64,000 nucleotides of DNA. Source: Closterium sp. Naga37s-1 (lineage: Eukaryota; Streptophyta; Zygnematophyceae; Desmidiales; Closteriaceae). The position numbers were made by a program, and so were the translations under genes. How positions within the stretch are numbered: position 1 is the first letter of the stretch; each line of letters opens with the position of its first letter. Positions 57,408-64,000 of this stretch are shown here, in pieces. Under the pieces are notes generated by a model. It was not told the DNA's origin and did no database searches. It saw only the letters and a program-made list of their open reading frames with translations. Location of the stretch: NCBI GenBank assembly GCA_947471745.1, contig CANJKZ010000409.1, positions 1,421,001-1,485,000 on the forward strand. The letters run 5' to 3'.

Positions 57408-60400
57408 TCAAGAAGTGAGCAAGTGAGGGAGAGTAGGCACAAGGCCTAGAACAGTACAGAAACGCTGATGGTCACAAGGCTGAAGCGCCTTGGTGAACAC
57501 ATCAGCAGTGTTGGCCCGAGTGGCCACGTAACGCAGACGAAGCTGACCACGCTGCTGCAGCTCTCGAGCAAGGAAGTAGCGCAGAGCGATGTGCTTCGTC
57601 CTGTGCTCCAGTCTGTGCTCCTCACACAAGGCAATGGCGGCCTTGTTGTCAACGTACAGCACTGGAGGAGAACGAGGCCGCTCTCCCAGGTCGGTCAGCA
57701 GGTAGGTGAGCCAGCGTAACTCCTGTGCAGCCATGGCTGTGGCGTAGATCTCAGCCTCACAACTGGAGCTGAGAACAGAAGAAGAGCGAGTAGAACGCCA
57801 AGAAACTGAACCAGAGCCAAGGCTGAAGGTGTAACCCTGAGACGACCGCTGCGTAGCCTGGTCGTCAGCCCAAGAAGCGTCTGAGTGACCCGTGAGGACA
57901 ACGTCGCTCCGACCTCCAAGCACGAGCCCCATGCCCGACGTACTGCACAAGTAGCGCAACACCCTCTTAGCGGCATCCATGTGCTCCTTCCGGTGACGGC
58001 CGGGAGCGACATAGCGTGCTAGGATGCTAAGAGGGTATGCCAGGTCAGGTCGAGTGCAGGTCATCAGGTACATGAGGCAGCCCACAAGCTCTGGATACGG
58101 GCCACTCGGCTCTACGGACTCATCCGAAGGCAGAGCTGAGAGCGAGTGACCGGTAGGCAGAGGAGTGGGCTGAGGCGAGGAGTACGTGAAGCGGAAGCGC
58201 TGAAGGACCAGCTGCACCATGTGTGACTGAGTCAAGGTGATGGTGCGCTGTGCTCTGTCCCGGGTGATCCGCAAGCCAAGATAGCTTGTCAGCTCACCCA
58301 GGTCTGTGCACGTGTGTCTCTTCTGCAGCTCCGACTTCACGTGGGCGAGTGCCTCAGTGTCAGCAGTAGCAAAGACCAAGTCGTCTACGTAAACAAGAAC
58401 GTAGAACGGCGGCAGAGTGGTGTCGGTGCGTAGAAACAGCGACGGGTCAGCAGTAGAAGGAGCAAACCCAAGAGCAGCAAGAGTAGTCCTCAGTGTGTCG
58501 TGCCACTCACGGGGTGCCTGGCGGAGACCGTAGACTGGCCGCCGGAGGCTCCACTGGGTACCAGGAGGGAACGACCCAGTGAAGCCAGGTGGGCGGCGCA
58601 GCCAGATCTCCTCGTGCAGGCTGCCCTGTAAGAACGCAGTGCTGAAGTCAAGAGAGTGGAGCTCGTAGTCACGCTGAGCAGCGACGTGCAGCAGAACCCG
58701 AAGAGTGGTCATCTTCGGGGTCGGGGAGAAGGTCTGGAAGAAGTCAACTCCCTCTCGCTGACTGAAGCCTCGTGCAACGTAACGCGCCTTGAAGACAGGC
58801 GGAGAACCCGGCGGCCGCTTCACCCTGAAAATCCACATGCCACTGACGATGTTCGCCCCAGGTGGGGGAACCTCGTCGACGTAGGTGCCTGTGGACTTCC
58901 AGGATGCCATCTCTGCGTCCATGGCTGTCTGCCACTGAGAGGAGTAGGGACCCTCCATCGCCTCTGCGTAGGAGCGTGGGGTCGGGATGTCTGGTGCATC
59001 CGGGTCTCCCTCAGGGGCAACTAGCATGGACACGAGATGAGGCAAAGCAGCGGCAAAGCACTCAAACTCCTCCTGTCTGTCCTCAAAGACGTCCGTGCCA
59101 AGAGCACACTCACCCCCGACAGACGGAGGACAGACAGACTCAGACTCAGACTCAGCAACAAGGCTAGCGGCGTAGTCTAGACGACAGGCAGCAGCAAAGT
59201 CAACAAGCTCAGCGACTAGAGCAGACGCAGCAGAGGACTCAAAGGAAGGGTCAGTGACAGCAGTGGCAAGGAGACGCGTGACAGTAGGACTGGCAGCACG
59301 AAGAGAGTCAGACTCCGGGTCAGCAAGAGCAGGAAGAGAGGACGCTGGTGGAGACGGCAGTGGGACACGCTGTGGAGCAGTAGAGGGACGCAGGGTCATA
59401 TAGTGAGTGCCAAGGACAGGAGGAGGACGCTGACGTAGAACACGACGACCAGCGCGGACAGGCGACTCTGGACGCGTCTCAGGCGACGGAGGACGAGACT
59501 CAGGCTCACGACGCTCCGTAAGACCTCCCGTCGGCGCAGTGTAGGGAGAAGGACCAGGAAGTGGAGAGACTGGCTGTAACTGTGACTGCGACTGGACAAG
59601 CGGTGGACTCAGTAGGGGAGGAGTAGGACCAGGAGAGGGCGGAAGGGCAAGAACCTGCTGAAGGAGCGGAACGTAGTACGGCCGTGGCCGCTCAGCACCT
59701 CCAGCTCCAACCCCCTCAGCAGGGCCAGTCCCAGCAGCTCCAGCAGCACCGCCAGCAGCAGCAGGGTCCCCAGCAGCTCCAGTACCAGCAGCACCTCCAG
59801 CAGTGCCAGCAGCACCACCAGCAGCAGCAGCACCTCCAGCAGCTCCAGCAGCACCAGTACCAGCAGCACCTCCAGCAGCGCCAGCAGCACCGCCAGCAGC
59901 AGCAGTACCACCAGCAGCTCCAGTAGCTCCAGCACCAGTAGCACCTCCAGCAGCGCCAGCAGCACCAGCAGCACCTCCAGCAGCGCCAGCCGCACCGCCA
60001 GCAGCAGCAGCACCTCCAGCAGCTCCAGCAGCACCAGAACCAGTAGTACCTCCAGCAGCGCCAGCAGCACCTCCAGCAGCAGCAGTACCTCTAGCAGCTC
60101 CAGCAGCACCAGCAGCACCTCCAGCAGCGCCAGCCGCACCGCCAGCAGCAGCAGCACCTCCAGTAACTCCAGAAGCTCCAGAGTCCACGACACCGGGAGC
60201 GCCACTCCGGAGACTGCAGCGCCTAGCGTACCACTCTCGGAGCTGCTGGGGAGAGGGCAGCTCCCGCCTAGGAGGGGAAGCACTAGCACCAGCTCCGGCA
60301 CCACTCCGAGCTCCAGAAGCACCTCTCCTGAGGCTGCAGTACTGTAAGTACCACTCACGCAGCTGCTGCGAGGAGAGGCCTCCCCCAGGTGCAGCACGCT

Positions 60401-62741
60401 CAGGCTCAGTACTCTCAGACGTAGCACTCCCAGGCTCAGCACCCCCAGGCTCAGCACCTCCAGACTCAGCACCCGCAGGCTCCGCACCCCCAGGCTCAGC
60501 ACCCCCAGACTCAGCACCCGCAGGCTCCGCACCCCCAGACCCCGCACCCCCAGGCTCAGCACCCCCAGACTCCGCAACCCCAGGCTCCGCACGCTCAGGC
60601 TCAGCACCCCTGGCAGGACGAGAGTCGACAGCTACCTCGACAGGCTCAACCGGGTCTACCTGGGACACACCTGAGGGAGCGGCACCCTGAGGGGGGAGGG
60701 GGTCTACCACAGCAGCACCTGGCGCGAGGAAGAGAGGCGGGGGGGGGAGCGGGGCAGTGCGGTAGGGGAAGAGGCGGTAGTAGGGCACGGACTCGTCAAA
60801 AGTGACGTCCTGAGAGGGCAGGACACAGCGCGAGGTGGCGTGGTAAAACTGCCAACCAGACGCGTCCGGGACAAAGCCAAGGAAGACACAGGGAACAGCG
60901 CGGGAGGAGAGCTTGTCCGCGAACGTATCGCGAACAAAAGCTCGGGACCCCCAGACCCGAAAACGCGACGCATCGCCAACCTCTCCCGTCCAACGCAGTG
61001 TCGGCGAAGTCTCCGGAACGGAGACACGGGGCCAGAGGTTGAGCTGATGCGCAGCGTATCGGACCGCAAACGGCCACAGAAAGTGGGGGGCAGCCGCATG
61101 GATCAAGGAGGTACGAGCGACCTCCATGACCAAACCAATGCGGCGCTCAGCAACCCCATTCTGCTGTGGAGAGGCCGGAAGCGTGAACGACTGGCGGATG
61201 CCGTGCTCCGCACAGTAGGCTGCCAAGAGGTCAGAGGAGAACTCACCACCTCTGTCAGAGTGCAGACGCAGGACAGGAAAGTCCGAGTGGAACCGCTCAC
61301 TGAGCTGGAGACGAGCAGCGCGGATCCAAGGGATCAAAACATCAGGGACCTCACCCTTGGTGCGCAAGGGGAAGACCGTGGTGTAGCGCGAGTAGTCGTC
61401 AACAACGATCAGGAAGTACCTCTCCTGACCCTGTCCACGGACGCGGGCTGGGCCCCACACGTCCATGTGGAGCGTCTGCAAGGGAGCAGTCGTCGGGGGA
61501 AACAAGGAGGAGTGAGGAGCGGCGCGCTGCCGCCCCTCGACACAGGGAAGGCAGGGAGGAGCAGGCGAGGGTGGGAGTGGAGGGAGAACCCTGGGAAGAC
61601 CAGAGACAAGGTACCGGTTGTGCATGGCACGAAGGCGCTGCACTGACGGGTGACCAAGACGGTGGTGCCAGAGGACAGTCTCGTGTGCCAGAGAGCGACA
61701 CGAGCAGGGGGCAGACAGCTGACCCGACGCAGACGCAGACGCAGCTACCTGTGGGGACTCAGTGGTCAGTGTGTACAGGTCCGACCCCGGCTGCCGAGTA
61801 AAGGTAGCCAGGTGGCGGCCCGTCCGAGCGCACGTGCAGTGTGTCACACGCTCGTAGGCAGGGGTAAACTGGTGGACACCCCCGTCCTGGAGCGCACTAC
61901 CCGCCACCAAGTTCGTAGAGAACGAGGGGAGGTAGAGACCTGACAGAGTGCCCGACGGGACCGCAGGACAAGGGAGAACAGTAGAGGAGGTCGCAATGAC
62001 CGGACCCCCAGAGGGGTCAGCGAGGGAGACTGCAACCGGCCGAGCAAGCTGCTCAAGGGCAGTGCGGTCACGAAAGAAACAGCGGGAAGCGCCTGAGTCC
62101 AGTGTGAAGGTGTGCAGTGCCTCAGTAGACGCAGTACCAGAGGGCGCAGACTCACGAGTACCTAGAGCAGCAGCCTCACCAGCACCTGGGGCAACAGACA
62201 CACGAGCACCTAGTGCAGCAGCCTCACCAGTACCTAGAGCAGCAGACTGGATACCGGGGTCAGGCGGCACACACAGGTGACAGGCACTCTCAGCACTAGT
62301 AGGAAATGCATACATGGCAGTGAGGATAGCATCATAGTCAAGAGCATAGATATCTACCCTCTGCCTAAGCAGCTCCACCCAGTCGGGGAGCTCAGCCGCG
62401 TCGCCAAACTCTGTACGCCAGGCGTCGCTCAGACGGGTGAAGCAGCGGGACTCTGTGTGACCAAACGTCCCGCAAGGCTGACCAGTCCGAGCACCAGTGC
62501 GAATGACGTACGGGCAGCGAGCAGTACCCCGTGACCCTCCACGCTGAGCGTACCACTCACGAAGCTGCTGGGGCGTGAGGGACTCACTCGGACGTCGCGG
62601 GAGCTGCATCTGGCCACCGCCAGGAGCAGCAGTAGCAGTAGTAGTAGCAGCAGCGCGGCCACCCCTACAACCCCAACCAGCATACCACTCACGAAGCTGT
62701 TGGGGCGTGAGGGACTCACGCGGACGGCGCTGGAGCTGCAT
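57408..62741 (-). CDS. Ty1/copia Pol polyprotein, copy 2 (1777 aa, intact)
   Basis: It has the same length and domain order as the copy 1 polyprotein: zinc-knuckle-like motif, protease (Asp215), HHCC finger, DD35E integrase, acidic and GA-rich linker, YVDD reverse transcriptase, RNase H. I found three replacements: Cys for Arg at 639 (integrase C-terminal side), Ala for Val at 1323 (RT, in KARYVARGFSQ, the usual residue) and Ala for Ser at 1725 (RNase H). None touches a catalytic residue. With all catalytic motifs present and no stops, this copy could supply enzymes, though a capsid gene is not evident. Confidence 0.95.
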   Translation of the reverse strand: MQLQRRPRESLTPQQLREWYAGWGCRGGRAAATTTATAAPGGGQMQLPRRPSESLTPQQLREWYAQRGGSRGTARCPYVIRTGARTGQPCGTFGHTESRCFTRLSDAWRTEFGDAAELPDWVELLRQRVDIYALDYDAILTAMYAFPTSAESACHLCVPPDPGIQSAALGTGEAAALGARVSVAPGAGEAAALGTRESAPSGTASTEALHTFTLDSGASRCFFRDRTALEQLARPVAVSLADPSGGPVIATSSTVLPCPAVPSGTLSGLYLPSFSTNLVAGSALQDGGVHQFTPAYERVTHCTCARTGRHLATFTRQPGSDLYTLTTESPQVAASASASGQLSAPCSCRSLAHETVLWHHRLGHPSVQRLRAMHNRYLVSGLPRVLPPLPPSPAPPCLPCVEGRQRAAPHSSLFPPTTAPLQTLHMDVWGPARVRGQGQERYFLIVVDDYSRYTTVFPLRTKGEVPDVLIPWIRAARLQLSERFHSDFPVLRLHSDRGGEFSSDLLAAYCAEHGIRQSFTLPASPQQNGVAERRIGLVMEVARTSLIHAAAPHFLWPFAVRYAAHQLNLWPRVSVPETSPTLRWTGEVGDASRFRVWGSRAFVRDTFADKLSSRAVPCVFLGFVPDASGWQFYHATSRCVLPSQDVTFDESVPYYRLFPYRTAPLPPPPLFLAPGAAVVDPLPPQGAAPSGVSQVDPVEPVEVAVDSRPARGAEPERAEPGVAESGGAEPGGAGSGGAEPAGAESGGAEPGGAEPAGAESGGAEPGGAEPGSATSESTEPERAAPGGGLSSQQLREWYLQYCSLRRGASGARSGAGAGASASPPRRELPSPQQLREWYARRCSLRSGAPGVVDSGASGVTGGAAAAGGAAGAAGGAAGAAGAARGTAAAGGAAGAAGGTTGSGAAGAAGGAAAAGGAAGAAGGAAGAAGAAGGATGAGATGAAGGTAAAGGAAGAAGGAAGTGAAGAAGGAAAAGGAAGTAGGAAGTGAAGDPAAAGGAAGAAGTGPAEGVGAGGAERPRPYYVPLLQQVLALPPSPGPTPPLLSPPLVQSQSQLQPVSPLPGPSPYTAPTGGLTERREPESRPPSPETRPESPVRAGRRVLRQRPPPVLGTHYMTLRPSTAPQRVPLPSPPASSLPALADPESDSLRAASPTVTRLLATAVTDPSFESSAASALVAELVDFAAACRLDYAASLVAESESESVCPPSVGGECALGTDVFEDRQEEFECFAAALPHLVSMLVAPEGDPDAPDIPTPRSYAEAMEGPYSSQWQTAMDAEMASWKSTGTYVDEVPPPGANIVSGMWIFRVKRPPGSPPVFKARYVARGFSQREGVDFFQTFSPTPKMTTLRVLLHVAAQRDYELHSLDFSTAFLQGSLHEEIWLRRPPGFTGSFPPGTQWSLRRPVYGLRQAPREWHDTLRTTLAALGFAPSTADPSLFLRTDTTLPPFYVLVYVDDLVFATADTEALAHVKSELQKRHTCTDLGELTSYLGLRITRDRAQRTITLTQSHMVQLVLQRFRFTYSSPQPTPLPTGHSLSALPSDESVEPSGPYPELVGCLMYLMTCTRPDLAYPLSILARYVAPGRHRKEHMDAAKRVLRYLCSTSGMGLVLGGRSDVVLTGHSDASWADDQATQRSSQGYTFSLGSGSVSWRSTRSSSVLSSSCEAEIYATAMAAQELRWLTYLLTDLGERPRSPPVLYVDNKAAIALCEEHRLEHRTKHIALRYFLARELQQRGQLRLRYVATRANTADVFTKALQPCDHQRFCTVLGLVPTLPHLLTS

Positions 62742-63855
62742 CTGGCCACGCCAGGAGCAGCAGTAGAAGTAGAAAGAGCAGTAGCAGCAGGAGCAACAGT
62801 AACAGCAATACGGGCAGGGCAGTGCTCACCAGTGGCGAGAAGAGCAGGCGTACGACGGTGGTAACGGCGAGGCCGCTACCACTGCAGGGCGAGGGCTCCG
62901 CGGCAGCTGCAGGGGCGGCTGCTCCAGGGGCCAGGGGCGGCTGCTGCAGGGGCAGCTGCTGCAGGGGCGGCTGCTGCAGGGGCGGCTGCTGCAGGGGCGG
63001 CTGCTCCAGGTGCCAGGGGCAGCTGCTCCCTTTTTTTTTTTTTTTTTTTTTTTTTAATAATTAATTATTTATTTTAGGGTTTGGCAGAGCGCACTCGGCG
63101 CTGTAGAGGCGGCTCGCGGGCTGCAGGGTGGCTCGGGCAGCAGCGAGGGGGGGGGGGGGGGGGGGGGGCGGCGCGCGGCTCCCCAGGGCGCCGCGACGGG
63201 GCAGCGGGGGGGGGGGGGGGGGGGGGCCGCGCGCGGCTCCCTAGGGCGTCGCGACGGGGCAGCGGGGGGTCGCGCGCGGCTCCCTAGGGCGTCGCGACGG
63301 GTCAGCGGGGGCCGAGCGCGGCTCCCCAGGACGTCGCGACAGGGCAGCGGGGGCCGAGCGCGGCTCCCCAGGGCGTCGCGACGGGGGCAGCGGGGGCCGA
63401 GTGCGGCTCCCCAGGGCGACGCGACGGGATAGCGGGGGTCGCGCGCGGCTCCTCAGGGCAGCGCGACGGGGCAGAGGCAGCGCCCACGGGCGACACGCGG
63501 CTCGGCAGGGCAGTGCGCTGGCTGCAGGGGCGGCTCTCGGGCCTGACGGGCCTGCAGAGGCGGCTCGGGGGGGCCTGACGGGTCTGCAGAGGCGGCTCGG
63601 GGGCCTGACGGACCTGCAGGGGCGGCTCGAGGGCCGTACTAGCTTGCAGGAGGCAGCGCGAGGGCTGCAGGACGGCACGCGGGCAGACCGAAGGGCAGGT
63701 CGCACGGGGGCGCACGAGGGCGCACGTAAGGTAGGGCGCACGAGGGCGCACGAGTATAGAAAGGCGCACGAGGGCGCACGTAAGGTAGGGCGCACGAGGG
63801 CGCTTCTAGCGGAATAGTGGGCCCGTAGGAGAAAGCGGTCCTAGGTAGCAACCTA
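62742..63855 (-). other. 5' leader of copia copy 2, low complexity, no recognisable gag
   Basis: It matches the leader of copy 1 but with changed homopolymer lengths: the poly-T is 25 bases (63031-63055) instead of 23, and the G runs near 63147 and 63205 are shorter. The insertion of one G near 63390 and loss of a short repeat near 63750 also differ. No capsid domain is visible. Confidence 0.6.
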
Positions 63856-63869
63856 GGCTCGTGATACCA
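63856..63869 (-). other. Primer binding site of copia copy 2
   Basis: It has the same sequence and position relative to the LTR as in copy 1 (minus strand TGGTATCACGAGCC). Confidence 0.75.
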
Positions 63870-64000
63870 TGTTAGAATGTAGAACTGAACGAGAATGTGT
63901 GAAACTAGGCAGCAGGGTGATACAAGTAGGAAACCCTAGCAATGTTGTACCCCCTAAGGCTAAACCCACTATAGCCTACACAATATGAACATGTATAATG
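63870..64000 (-). repeat. 5' LTR of copia copy 2, truncated by the window
   Basis: It starts TGTTAGAATG and carries GCAATGTTGT, the right-LTR variant. The final seven bases lie outside the window. Confidence 0.92.

Larger units (their letters stand above)
57039..64000 (-). mobile_element. Ty1/copia retrotransposon, copy 2 (right LTR cut by window end)
   Basis: It is nearly identical to copy 1 over its whole length, with the same left flank including GGAAG (57034-57038). The left LTR is 57039-57176 and the right LTR starts at 63870, of which about 131 of 138 bases are in the window. The same T/G difference between left and right LTR is present as in copy 1, so this copy arose by duplication of an already inserted element. 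Differences from copy 1 are mainly in homopolymers, microsatellites and single bases. Confidence 0.95.

Noticed and set aside
39762..64000. Two independent copia insertions into the same array motif
   Set aside because: Shared LTR mismatch, identical ordered flanking variants and identical target duplication favour duplication of one insertion.

Overview
The window is eukaryotic, nuclear, repeat-dominated DNA. Two things point to a plant-lineage (streptophyte) host. There is an intron-split start of a plant-type tetraspanin at the left edge. There are also Ty1/copia polyproteins of a GA-rich, QQLREWY-motif type that I associate, from memory only, with zygnematophyte green algae such as Closterium. 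The genus is a guess. No rRNA, tRNA, operon or CRISPR was seen.

Layout. (1) 219-994, minus: three 5' exons of a tetraspanin gene that runs off the left edge. (2) 1452-5049, minus: a decayed, 5'-truncated Ty3/gypsy element (LTR, polypurine tract, integrase, RNase H, reverse transcriptase, with stops and frameshifts). (3) 5050-17634: satellite A, about 70 monomers of about 181 bp. (4) 17635-29052: satellite B, 173-174 bp monomers, with a core of 37 apparently identical units (21735-28172). (5) 29053-36800: satellite B again but reverse-complemented, split at 33511-35055 by a small non-autonomous LTR element with a 5-bp target duplication. (6) 36801-38472: a 20-bp minisatellite. (7) 38475-39761 and 46745-57038: a purine-rich, G4-prone 28-bp minisatellite. 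(8) 39762-46744 and 57039-64000+: two nearly identical minus-strand copia elements, each with an intact 1777-codon polyprotein and 138-bp LTRs.

How the parts relate. Copia copy 1 inserted into the 28-bp array (target duplication GGAAG), and an unoccupied paralogue of the insertion site survives at 47778. Both copia copies share the same flanking array variants and the same left/right LTR mismatch. A tandem segmental duplication with a period of about 17.28 kb therefore explains them better than two insertions. The only host gene seen is the tetraspanin. The copia polyproteins are the only other credible proteins. The very long open frames through the satellites and minisatellites follow from repeat units that lack stop codons. 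Two families of nucleosome-sized satellite, each with a hairpin-sized dyad per monomer, an orientation switch and nested retroelements make a centromeric or pericentromeric location a reasonable but untested hypothesis.
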